A program made the position numbers and the translations under genes. 30,024 nt of DNA from DAOTWP01 sp034435675 (lineage in GTDB: Bacteria; Chloroflexota; Anaerolineae; Aggregatilineales; Phototrophicaceae), in contig DAOTWP010000259.1 in NCBI GenBank assembly GCA_034435675.1, forward strand, positions 1 through 30,024, read 5' to 3'. The stretch's first letter is position 1. The number at the start of each line of letters is the position of its first letter. The notes beneath the pieces were generated by a model. That model did not search any database. It worked only from the letters and a program-made list of their open reading frames with translations, and was not told the DNA's origin. Below, in pieces: positions 23,229-30,024 of this stretch.

Positions 23229-24035
23229 ATGCCCGTCTTTCTTGCCACCCTGGGGCAGCGTCCGCAGGCGATCACGATGGCGCTGGATGCCCTGCTGGTG
23301 CATTATGCGTATGACGCGGTAGGGCTGCTGCACACCGAGCCGCAGCATTCCGGCATCGCGGATGCCTACGCGCAGCTGCGTGCTGTGCTTGAACGAGACT
23401 ACCCACAGCTGCCGGTGCTGAGCCATGAACTACGTTTTCGGAATGGTAAACCGCTGATGGACATCGTGGATTTGCCCAGTTCCGAGGCGTATCTGCTGGC
23501 AATCGCTGAAGTGCTGCGTGACTATCGGGTGCGCTATGTCCCCGTTCACCTGCTCGTGGCAGGTGGGCGCAAGGCGATGAGTGTCTACGCGACACTCGCG
23601 GCGGCAGTGCTCCTGGGCGAAAATGACCGTGTGTGGACCGTGCTGGCGGAACCCACGCTGCTCAGGACCGGAGTGTTCCATGCGCCACCTGGCGCGCGGG
23701 ATGCAGTGCATGTCGTGCATCTGCCGCTGGTGCCCTCACGGCTGCTGCCGGATGTACTTGCCTCCATGCGGATTGAAGCAATCCTGGAACGCAGCAGCCC
23801 GAGGCAGCGGTTCCTGGAGGAACTGAGTGAACAGGAACGCATCCTGGTCAGCGCGCTGGAAAAGGAACCGTTTGCGAACAACATAGAACTGGCGGCGCGG
23901 CTCAGCAAAGCACCCAAGACCATAGACAACCAGTTTCGTAGCATTTTTCAGAAGATGAGCGAGTATTTCGACATGAATGTCACGACCGCCCGCAAGCGAC
24001 AGATGCTGCTGGATGTTGTCGCCGGGCGGGTATAG
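23229..24035 (+). CDS. CARF-type (NE0113-like) protein fused to a LuxR/sigma-4-like HTH
   Basis: 268 aa. Residues 1-160 look like a Rossmann-type CARF/NE0113 sensor: MPVFLATLGQRPQAITMALDALL (motif TLGQxPxxxT), VGLLHTEPQHS, MDIVDLPSSEAYLLAI, and VHLLVAGGRKAMSVYATLA (about 106-124), the G-G-R-K motif typical of CRISPR-linked CARF and ring-nuclease families. Residues 199-255 read LSEQERILVSALEKEP ... ELAARLSKAPKTIDNQFRSIFQKM, a LuxR/GerE-like helix-turn-helix. No HEPN RxxxxH nuclease motif is seen. It probably senses cyclic oligoadenylate from Cas10 and changes transcription, or degrades the signal; both are inference. It starts 6 bp after cmr6, in the same operon. Confidence 0.82.
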   Translation: MPVFLATLGQRPQAITMALDALLVHYAYDAVGLLHTEPQHSGIADAYAQLRAVLERDYPQLPVLSHELRFRNGKPLMDIVDLPSSEAYLLAIAEVLRDYRVRYVPVHLLVAGGRKAMSVYATLAAAVLLGENDRVWTVLAEPTLLRTGVFHAPPGARDAVHVVHLPLVPSRLLPDVLASMRIEAILERSSPRQRFLEELSEQERILVSALEKEPFANNIELAARLSKAPKTIDNQFRSIFQKMSEYFDMNVTTARKRQMLLDVVAGRV

Positions 24036-24050
24036 AAGGAGTGCCGCCCC

Positions 24051-25034
24051 ATGAGTCAAATCTTCGTCAGCTACAGTCGCAAGGATTCAGATTGGGTTAA
24101 GCCATTTGTCACCCGTTTGCAGCGCACCCATCGTGTCTGGTGGGATCGCACCGATATTCATGGTGGCGATGACTGGAAGAAGGCAATCGCGCAAGGCATT
24201 GATGATAGTGTGGCGATGGTGGTGGTGCTGACACCGGAATCCGCAGCTTCGGATTACGTCAATTACGAATTCGAGACGGCGCTCGACAAAGGCAAACCCG
24301 TCATTCCGCTACGCTTGCACGCTGTAGACGTGCCAGTGCGGTTGCGCAAACAGCACGTCATCAACCAGGAGGAGGAGACATGGTTTGACCAGGTGATGAC
24401 GGCACTCGGCGACCATGCGCTGGCAGCACGAATTCACGATCAAGGTGCACTGGTGCAGAAGGGGCATATCGGCAGTGGCAAAGTGAAGTTTGAGGGACTG
24501 AAAGAGAGTATCCTGGGCAGCTTCATGATGGATCCGCACGATACGAAGTTAGTGGCGCTACCGCTGCTGGTCAGCCAATATGCTATGACCTATCTGGTCG
24601 GGCGCGCTGACGGCACTCTGGAACGCCCCGCAGAAATCCAGCTGGCGCTGCAAGTATCACAGGGATACAACGCGCAGAATTTCCCGTTGCAGGTCGCAAA
24701 ATATGTCCTGAGCAAGGATCAACCTCTGCACATGATCCTTGTGCGAGGTCCGATGATGTTGAACAAGCATCCGCAGTATGGCGTCCAGATGACTCATGGA
24801 CTGGACAATGAGGCTGAGGAAGAATGGCGTGGTGTCATCTCCGCTGCTTACGACAGTCTGGCACTGTATGAACGCGACACAATGCGGCGCGCGATGGTGC
24901 ACGTGTTCAATATCGCCCCTGCGGCGCTGATGGGCGGCTTTGGTGTCCGTGCTGAACGCGGACGGGGGATGACCTTCTACAACTATGGGGGTGGCATACA
25001 ATACCACCCCGTTTATACGATTCTTGCCTACTGA
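24051..25034 (+). CDS. TIR domain protein with SAVED-like C-terminal sensor
   Basis: 327 aa. Residues 1-125 form a TIR domain: QIFVSYSRKDSDWV, VWWDRTDIHGGDDW (BB-loop region), VAMVVVLTPESAASDYVNYEFETAL with Glu73 at the NADase catalytic position, and KPVIPLRLHAVDVP. After a linker, residues 180-327 resemble a SAVED domain: MVHVFNIAPAALMGGFG and MTFYNYGGGIQYHPVYTI match the closing strands of SAVED, seen in CBASS and type III effectors. Expected role: binding a cyclic oligonucleotide from Cas10 makes the TIR domains assemble and consume NAD+. AAGGAG lies 10 bp before the start and it is 15 bp after the CARF gene. The TIR call is secure; SAVED is probable. Confidence 0.82.
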   Translation: MSQIFVSYSRKDSDWVKPFVTRLQRTHRVWWDRTDIHGGDDWKKAIAQGIDDSVAMVVVLTPESAASDYVNYEFETALDKGKPVIPLRLHAVDVPVRLRKQHVINQEEETWFDQVMTALGDHALAARIHDQGALVQKGHIGSGKVKFEGLKESILGSFMMDPHDTKLVALPLLVSQYAMTYLVGRADGTLERPAEIQLALQVSQGYNAQNFPLQVAKYVLSKDQPLHMILVRGPMMLNKHPQYGVQMTHGLDNEAEEEWRGVISAAYDSLALYERDTMRRAMVHVFNIAPAALMGGFGVRAERGRGMTFYNYGGGIQYHPVYTILAY

Positions 25035-25071
25035 GGCATGTGCAGCTTTACCACTACTGGCCCGGGCAGGG

Positions 25072-25674
25072 CTACAAACTGGTCATTGACCAACCGCGCA
25101 GGTGAGGGCGTGGGTGCGGGGGAAGTGGCGCAACGACCGCCTCCCGCTCCCGCTGGATGAGGCGTTCCGTTAGGCGGCGGACGCCATGCCGGGCGTAACG
25201 CTGAAGCGTGCGCACCTCCACGCCGAACGCCGCAGCAAACTGCCGCCGGTTCAGGGCGAGATCAACACGCACATAGCGGTAGTACAGCCAGCCCCAGCCA
25301 AGCAGTTCGGGGTTGGGTGCTGCTGCATCCACCGCTGCATCGGCGGCAATCTGCGCAAAGGCTGTATCCAGCGGGGCGTCTGGCAGTGGCGCAGCAAGAC
25401 CCTGTACCCGGCGGTGATGCTGGTATATCTCCGTAATGATGCCCGTCAGCAGTTCTGCCAGTGCCATCTGGCGGCTCAACGCAGTATCGGGCGCATCGTG
25501 CGCCAGCAGCAGCTGCTCGACGAGGCGCAGACCACACAGTGGGCCGGAACGCTCGCGCGTATTCAGGTTGTAGAGCAGACTGTCCAGCGCAGCCCGCACG
25601 CTGGTTTCAGTGATTTCCAAATGCGACGAATCAGGCGGTACCGTGGGTGAAAGTTCGGGCGGCGAAGCAGCCAT
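25072..25674 (-). CDS. HTH protein of unknown function, 200 aa
   Basis: The N-terminal ~130 residues are helical and without a family I can name (SVRAALDSLLYNLNTRE, GLRLVEQLLLAHD, LAELLTGIITEIYQHHRR). The last third holds LLGWGWLYYRYVRVDLALNRRQFAAAFGVEVRTLQRYARHGVRRLTERL (quoted in pieces: RRQFAAAFGVEVRTLQRY), a clear helix-turn-helix of the type seen as a small winged HTH next to STAND/NTPase proteins in Chloroflexota. The start at 25674 follows AGGAGA. It is convergent with the TIR gene, 37 bp apart, so it may belong to the defence locus as a regulator. Function is not known. Confidence 0.72.
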   Translation of the reverse strand: MAASPPELSPTVPPDSSHLEITETSVRAALDSLLYNLNTRERSGPLCGLRLVEQLLLAHDAPDTALSRQMALAELLTGIITEIYQHHRRVQGLAAPLPDAPLDTAFAQIAADAAVDAAAPNPELLGWGWLYYRYVRVDLALNRRQFAAAFGVEVRTLQRYARHGVRRLTERLIQREREAVVAPLPPHPRPHLRGWSMTSL

Positions 25675-25782
25675 CGCGGAAGTCTCCTGCTCACTCAGCG
25701 GATAGACTCAGCGTAAACCCGGTCACCCGTCGCCCCTTAGGGACTGCGCCCCAAATCTGCTTGCTGCCATGGCACAGGCATA

Positions 25783-25817
25783 CAACAAAACAGCCACCCC
25801 GCTGCCGGAGTGGCTGT
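25783..25817 (-). terminator. Intrinsic terminator of the small membrane protein gene
   Basis: Read on the minus strand: CAGCCAC, 12-base loop, GTGGCTG, then TTTTGTT (plus arms 25791-25797 and 25810-25816, A-run 25784-25790). It lies 27 bp beyond the stop of the 25844-26236 gene. Confidence 0.75.
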
Positions 25818-25843
25818 GCTGCTGCTCTACACGAATGATCTGC

Positions 25844-26236
25844 TTACGCGCCGGACGCCGCTTCGTTCTGCGCGGTCAGCTGGCGTGCCAGCCGTCCAAA
25901 GCCGAATGCTGCTGCTGCACTGCCTGCCAGCACTGCAATGCCGAGCAGTGCGTCACCAGTGCGCCCGGCACTCGAATACTGCGGCAGCATCATCAGCACC
26001 CCGCCGCCAAACAACAGGCACACCAGCACGCCAATGATTTGCATCCGCCGCCTGAGCTGCCCCCAGCCCACACGTCCCAATTGGAAAACGAAGTAGTAGA
26101 AGATGAAAAAGCTGGCGGCGGTGAGGATTAACCCCAGCACGATCACCCCGACGATATTGCCCGTCATAGCATCCACGATGCCCGGTTCCTGCATGCGCGC
26201 GACGCGATTGCCGCGCTCGTCATAAAGGTAGCCCAT
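25844..26236 (-). CDS. Small integral membrane protein, 130 aa
   Basis: Family not recognised. Three hydrophobic segments: about 28-52 (IVGVIVLGLILTAASFFIF), 66-85 (MQIIGVLVCLLFGGGVLMML) and 96-114 (LLGIAVLAGSAAAAFGFG). The N-terminus (YLYDERGNRVARMQEPG) is cytoplasmic or exposed and charged. AGGGAGGA lies just before the start at 26236, and a terminator follows the stop, so it is a monocistronic unit. Nothing links it to the CRISPR operon. Confidence 0.75.
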   Translation of the reverse strand: MGYLYDERGNRVARMQEPGIVDAMTGNIVGVIVLGLILTAASFFIFYYFVFQLGRVGWGQLRRRMQIIGVLVCLLFGGGVLMMLPQYSSAGRTGDALLGIAVLAGSAAAAFGFGRLARQLTAQNEAASGA

Positions 26237-26587
26237 CTCGATCCTCCCTGTCGCTGTTCAGCATGGCGCTGGTTACCGTTACTTTCAGCATAGGTCAGGA
26301 CATTGCGGCGGCATGGGGACTATCCCCTAAAACGCCACAGACGAAAAAGACCCCCTGGAGGGGATTGCAGTATCAGTGCGCAGACGAAAGGGCTGCCGAC
26401 TGCATGCGCCATCTACACCAGCATCGTGTGCAAGATGCCAATGGTACGCGGCTGACGCGCGGAGATTAGGCAGGGTGTGCGTGTCTGTTTTCGATTTTGT
26501 GGGTACTCCGTTAGCCAGGGGTCCTCTATCACCGTTGCATGTGCTAATCCGTTCCCTCTGCGTTTGCTGCGACTTGATTTCCGCAGG

Positions 26588-26717
26588 ATAGCACGTCACC
26601 CCACCACTCACAGCCGCCAGCGGCTGCGGCTACGGGTTTGCTTCTGGCTTGTGCCGCTTCTCTCATCGCAAACCCGTGCCGCCCTTCGGGTGAGGGTGGG
26701 CGACCCCGACGTGCTAT
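26588..26717. repeat. Nested inverted-repeat element, 130 bp
   Basis: Outer arms ATAGCACGTC (26588-26597) / GACGTGCTAT (26708-26717), 10 of 10; middle CCCACC / GGTGGG near 26600 and 26695; inner ACGGGTTTGC (26632-26641) / GCAAACCCGT (26668-26677), 10 of 10. Small hairpins AGCCGC-CA-GCGGCT (26612-26625) and CCC-TTCG-GGG lie in between. It could be a structured RNA or a small non-autonomous element. The remaining 26237-26587 part holds a few short G/C hairpins and no gene. Confidence 0.65.
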
Positions 26718-26780
26718 TTACCCTGCGTAAAGTCGCAGCTTAATAAACGCATAGAGGGTTATCAGTCAGACGGATGTACC

Positions 26781-27171
26781 GTGAGAGGCTGCGGTGCGAA
26801 GTAACGCTTCGCTAAGCTCGAAAGGGCACGCTGTAAATCCTGCCCAACGCCGATGAGCGTTGATGGTCTCCTACAGATGACTGCGCTGTCCCAATATGCC
26901 AGGCGCTCTTGAACCTACGATGTGGGATCCATCTGCTCTAAAGGAGCAAAAGATGGGTTTTGCCAAGCCAAACGTGGGCAATCGAAGCGCATATCGTCGC
27001 GGATGGAGCAGCGAAGGACAAGAAGCTGCTTACCGGAAAGGTCAACGTCTCGAGGTCGCTGTTCACAAGCGAACGCTCCGGGGCGCATCCGGGCAGCAAC
27101 CTGCGCAGATGAGCGTAGCAAGTGAGAAATGCCTCACGGTCAGGTGGGATCGTGGGGCACGTTTTTGTTTT
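26781..27171 (+). ncRNA. Candidate structured RNA with pseudoknot (HEARO/omega-RNA-like?)
   Basis: Features in order: GCGAAG-taacg-CTTCGC (26796-26812); a pseudoknot GGGCA (26824-26828)/TGCCC (26841-26845) interleaved with CTGTA (26831-26835)/TACAG (26872-26876), enclosing AACGC-cgatga-GCGTT; a two-part hairpin CCATCT-GCTC-taaag-GAGC-aaa-AGATGG (26929-26956); GTGAG/CTCAC (27122-27137); and CGTG-GGG-CACG followed by TTTTTGTTTT (27151-27171) as a terminator on the plus strand. The elements AGCTCGAAAGGGCACG, ATCCTGCCC and GGTCTCCTACAG remind me of HEARO/IscB omega-RNA scaffolds, but this is from memory. No IscB is in the window, so it would be a solitary copy. Boundaries are approximate. Confidence 0.5.
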
Positions 27172-27199
27172 GAAGCTTTCCACCTGTATGGAGGTGTCT

Positions 27200-27556
27200 A
27201 TGCAAACCAAAAGCGAAACACGGGTATTGATCGCCGGATCGCGCTATGCCAGCCGCAAGGCGCTGGATTACGCTCTCCGGGTTGTGCAGCGTGTGCATCA
27301 ACTCGGTCATACCATCGTCGTGGGCGACAATCCGAAAGGGGTGGATATGGCAGTGGTGCAGGAATGTCGGCGACTGAGGGCGAAAGTGCTGGTGGTCGGC
27401 GTGACGAACAACCAGCGCAATGGCGGTTGCTCACACGGCGGTTACATCAAGGTTGAGCGCGACACCTACCGCGCCGCTGGCGGACATCTGTATGACCGTT
27501 ATCATGTCCGCGATCGCTGGATGGTGGATAACTCGCAGCGCGGTGTCTTTGTGTGG
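27200..27556 (+). CDS. SLOG/YspA-like (cpYpsA-related) protein, exon 1 split by group II intron
   Basis: 119 codons before the intron. The fold is SLOG/Rossmann: VLIAGSRYASRKALDYAL (N-terminal GSR), HTIVVGDNPKGVDMAVVQECR (GxxxGVDxxV), AKVLVVGVTNNQRNGG, and RDRWMVDNSQRGVFVW. The gene is interrupted after TGG (27554-27556), at the W of the conserved W-[ND]-G-x-S-x-GT motif, which resumes in frame at 29956. The start at 27200 follows GGAGG. SLOG proteins of this group bind nucleotide-type ligands; the function is not established. Without splicing it would read 7 more codons to a stop at 27577. Confidence 0.82.
27551..27556 (+). other. IBS1 of the group II intron (last six exon 1 bases)
   Basis: GTGTGG here is the perfect complement of CCACAC at 27876-27881 in the intron (EBS1). 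The preceding GTCTTT (27545-27550, IBS2) pairs with AAAGAT at 27725-27730 (EBS2) with one G-U pair. This sets the 5' splice site at 27556/27557. Confidence 0.72.
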
Positions 27557-28177
27557 GTGCGACGTGAAGTGTTCTGAGTAATTGTTCAACAGACATCTGT
27601 CTGGAACGAACCTGCTGTTCCGTCAGCAGTACCCTAAAGCGGCAATGCGGTAAGGCAACGAGCCGTGTAAAGCCCGCTGACAATGTATCCCGCAGTCATA
27701 AGACTGTCATCCGAACCGTGAGGGAAAGATGGTTCTGCCAGCGTCAGGGTGGATAGGGGCTAGGGTGGATGGTATGGGCAGCACATGCAAATTCTCGTAA
27801 CCGTCATCAAGACTGAACGAGCCAAAGGCGCTGACAGGCTCGACCCAAAATGGGGATGTGGCTGGCACAGAGACTCCACACTTCTCTGTCACGGACGAAA
27901 CAGCCACTGGCGGATAGAGAGGCACCTAACCCATCCGGTTACTCAGAGCAAACACGGTAAGCCCGTAGTTCTCCTGTAAGGGTAGGCAGCCGCAAGGTGA
28001 GCTGATGGAACTGCGGGTACAGGAAGATGGAAAAAGCGAATGCCAGCCTGTAATGGGTTGGATAGGGATTGAAGCAATCACCAGATTGCCCACATCATCC
28101 CACGCGAAAGCGGGCAGACTTCCATCAGGTCTTTCATCACGAGAGAGTTTGAGAAACCGACAAAGGAGACAAGGCAG

Positions 28178-29881
28178 ATGACGGTAGAAACTCCTACTGG
28201 TGCAGTCTCTCACGAAGAAGTGGGAGGCTGGCACAGCATCAACTGGCAAGCCGCTCACGAAAATGTGCGTCGGCTGCAAGCACGTATCGTGAAGGCAACT
28301 CAGGCGGGCAAATGGAACAAGGCGAAAGCCTTACAACGTTTGCTCACCCGCTCGTACAGCGCCAAAGTGTTGGCGGTGAAACGAGTGACGGAAAATCAAG
28401 GCAAGCACACACCGGGCGTAGACGGAGAAATTTGGGATACGCCCCAAAAGAAGATGGCAGCCGTTGACAATCTACGACAAAGGGGTTACAAGCCGCAATC
28501 TTTGCGACGCACCTACGTCCCAAAGCATAACGGCAAACAACGACCACTAGGCATCCCTGTCATGCATGACCGCGCCATGCAAGCGCTCTATCTACTGGCT
28601 CTTGAACCCATCGCGGAAGTAACAGGAGATCGAAACTCGTATGGGTTCAGGAAAGAACGTGGAACTGCTGACGCGATTGAACAGTGCTTCAGCGTGTTTG
28701 CGGGGCGCAACAAAGCGGAATGGGTACTGGAAGCAGACATCAAGGCTTGCTTCGACCAGATTAGTCATGAGTGGTTGTTGGCTCACATCCCGATGGAAAA
28801 AACGGTTCTACGAAAATGGCTCAAAGCTGGCTACATGGAAAAGAATGTCCTGCATCCAACGGAAGCTGGAACGCCACAAGGCGGTATTGCTTCACCTGTG
28901 CTGGCAAATATGGCATTGGATGGACTTGAAACCTGGCTTCATACTCACTATCCCAAGTACACAACGCGACGGGGGCGCGAAGCCAAACTCAATCTGGTGC
29001 GTTACGCCGACGATTTCATTATCAGTGGCAGTTCAAAAGCGCTGCTGGAAAATGAGATCAAACCACTGGTGGAACAATTCCTGCACGAACGCGGTCTGCA
29101 ACTTTCACCGGAAAAGACCGTCATTACCCGTATTCAGGATGGCTTTGACTTTCTGGGACAAAACGTTCGCAAATACGACAATGGCAAGCTACTCATCAAG
29201 CCATCCAAGCAGAACGTGAAAACCTTTCTCAAGAAAATCCGAGCAATCCTCAAAGCAAATAAACACATGGATCCGGGCAAGCTCGTTGTCGTGCTGAATC
29301 CCCTCATTCGCGGTTGGGCGCTCTACCACCACCATGTCGTAAGCAAAGCCGTTTTCAATCAGGTTGACCATGCCATCTTTCAGGCGCTTTGGCGCTGGGC
29401 AAAACGTCGTCATCCCAAGAAGTCCGAACGATGGGTAAAGCAGAAATACTTCAAAACACTCAACGGACGAGATTGGGTATTCTTCGGGGAAGATAACGGT
29501 AAGCTACGCCACCTCTTTCATGCAACCAGCATCCCTATCCGCCGTCATACCAAAGTGGATGGAGAAGCAAACCCGTTTGACCCGGCTTGGGAAGTTTACT
29601 TTGAGAAGCGCCTCGGCGTGAAAATGGTCAACAACCTGAGAAAACGCAGGCAACTTGTTCGCTTGTGGAAAGAACAACACGGCATTTGTCCAGTTTGCCA
29701 GCAAAAGATCACAGAGATTACGGGATGGCATATCCATCACATCACCGAAAGATCTTTTGGCGGTTCGAGTCGAGATGAGAATCTCGTTTTACTACACCCG
29801 AACTGCCATGCGCTAATCCACAGCCAAGATTTACACGTAGAGAAACCGCGTCCTGTTCAGCAGGGCGTTAGAAAGGCTTGA
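28178..29881 (+). CDS. ltrA: Group II intron reverse transcriptase/maturase with HNH endonuclease
   Basis: 567 aa. RT domain: GVDGEIWD, YKPQSLRRTYVPKHNGKQRPLGIP (RT0-2), NSYGFRKERGTADAI, EADIKACFDQISH (palm), TPQGGIASPVLANMAL and LVRYADDFIISG with the YADD box at 276-279. LIRGWALYHHHVV and the following basic stretch (about 375-430) are the maturase (X) and DNA-binding regions. The C-terminus (500-548) is an HNH nuclease: C504-x2-C507, HIHHI, GGSSRDENLVLLHPNCHALIH. It helps fold and splice the intron RNA and copies it into DNA at target sites. The start has AAGGAG upstream. Its stop overlaps domain V by two bases. Confidence 0.94.
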   Translation: MTVETPTGAVSHEEVGGWHSINWQAAHENVRRLQARIVKATQAGKWNKAKALQRLLTRSYSAKVLAVKRVTENQGKHTPGVDGEIWDTPQKKMAAVDNLRQRGYKPQSLRRTYVPKHNGKQRPLGIPVMHDRAMQALYLLALEPIAEVTGDRNSYGFRKERGTADAIEQCFSVFAGRNKAEWVLEADIKACFDQISHEWLLAHIPMEKTVLRKWLKAGYMEKNVLHPTEAGTPQGGIASPVLANMALDGLETWLHTHYPKYTTRRGREAKLNLVRYADDFIISGSSKALLENEIKPLVEQFLHERGLQLSPEKTVITRIQDGFDFLGQNVRKYDNGKLLIKPSKQNVKTFLKKIRAILKANKHMDPGKLVVVLNPLIRGWALYHHHVVSKAVFNQVDHAIFQALWRWAKRRHPKKSERWVKQKYFKTLNGRDWVFFGEDNGKLRHLFHATSIPIRRHTKVDGEANPFDPAWEVYFEKRLGVKMVNNLRKRRQLVRLWKEQHGICPVCQQKITEITGWHIHHITERSFGGSSRDENLVLLHPNCHALIHSQDLHVEKPRPVQQGVRKA

Positions 29882-29914
29882 GCCGTATGAGGGGAAACTT
29901 TCATGTACGGTTCT
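29880..29914 (+). ncRNA. Group II intron domain V
   Basis: GAGCCGTATGAGGGGAAAC and TTTCATGTACGGTTCT form the catalytic hairpin: AGCCGTA pairs with TACGGTT, GGAAAC gives a GNRA loop, and the AGC triad is at 29881-29883. It starts in the maturase stop codon, immediately before domain VI (29918-29952). Confidence 0.85.
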
Positions 29915-29955
29915 TAGGGGAGGGAGTGGGTGGTAACACCTCTCTCTTACCCGAC

Positions 29956-30024
29956 AACGGCGACAGCAAAGGCACGCAAGCGGGTTACGACTACGCTGTG
30001 CAGCGCGGCAAGGAAGCGCACCTG
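29956..30024 (+). CDS. SLOG/YspA-like protein, exon 2 (runs off the window)
   Basis: The frame NGDSKGTQAGYDYAVQRGKEAHL continues exactly from exon 1 (...RGVFVW): W-N-G-x-S-x-GT-x2-x2-Y is the conserved end of cpYpsA-type SLOG proteins. Splicing at 27556/29956 keeps the frame. The gene end lies beyond 30024. Confidence 0.8.

Larger units (their letters stand above)
27557..29955 (+). mobile_element. Complete group II intron with RT/HNH maturase in domain IV
   Basis: Retroelement of 2399 bp, inserted in the sense direction in the SLOG gene. The 5' end is GTGCGACGTGAAG (GUGYG consensus). Domain I carries EBS2 (27725-27730) and EBS1 (27876-27881). The maturase (28178-29881) sits in domain IV. Domain V spans about 29880-29914: AGCCGTA ... 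TACGGTT with the AGC triad and a GAAA-type loop. Domain VI follows, with a bulged A at 29949, seven bases from the 3' end GAC (29955). The HNH-bearing maturase and 34-nt-type domain V suggest the chloroplast-like (CL) class. All required parts are present, so it is likely to splice. Confidence 0.88.

Noticed and set aside
23229..24035. Csm6/Csx1-type HEPN ribonuclease
   Set aside because: No RxxxxH HEPN motif; the C-terminus is an HTH pattern instead.
26344..26363. Minus-strand terminator-like CCCC-TGGA-GGGG with T5
   Set aside because: Stem of only four pairs and no gene for it to terminate.
26896..27456. 186-codon plus-strand reading frame over the structured-RNA region
   Set aside because: No ribosome site, odd composition, overlaps hairpins and the real SLOG gene in another frame.

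Overview
The window reads like a moderately GC-rich bacterial chromosome, most likely Chloroflexota (inferred from gene style: a ThrRS without a TGS domain, surface-glycan genes, a Cmr locus). No rRNA, tRNA, CRISPR array, cas1, cas2 or cas6 was recognised.

Layout. 1-1714 (minus): N-terminal part of thrS, interrupted by an in-frame TAA, and a small conserved-type hypothetical. 2091-9144: a cell-envelope block with a YbhN/LPG-synthase-type membrane protein, four class I methyltransferases (two on each strand, meeting tail to tail), a GT4-type glycosyltransferase and a GT-C membrane glycosyltransferase. 9350-11368: a metalloid/metal cassette arsR - small thioredoxin - ArsP-type permease, with matching TATTCA/TGAATA palindromes before arsR and before the permease. 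11369-16948: after a 586-bp spacer with a bidirectional terminator comes a plasmid- or ICE-like module: parA, parB, a DUF3987-like P-loop protein and a CHC2/TOPRIM primase. Palindromes follow parB and precede both replication-type genes.

17407-25034: a complete type III-B (Cmr) effector operon, cmr1-cas10-cmr3-cmr4-cmr5-cmr6, running without a break into a CARF protein with a LuxR-like HTH and a TIR protein with a SAVED-like C-terminus. Cas10 keeps GGDD but has no HD domain; Cmr4 keeps the VDLPIQRE aspartate. The simplest reading is target RNA -> Cas10 cyclic oligoadenylate -> two sensors: CARF-HTH (transcriptional or regulatory output) and TIR-SAVED (NAD+ depletion). crRNAs and Cas6 must come from elsewhere.

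25072-30024: a convergent HTH protein, a small membrane protein, a gene-free 960-bp stretch with nested inverted repeats and a pseudoknot-bearing candidate structured RNA (HEARO/omega-RNA-like), then a SLOG-family gene split by a complete group II intron. The intron's 5' end, EBS/IBS pairings, HNH-bearing RT/maturase, domain V, branch-point A and 3' end can all be located. Splicing restores an uninterrupted SLOG motif. Most interesting: the two-sensor III-B locus, the precisely placed intron, and the structured RNA region.
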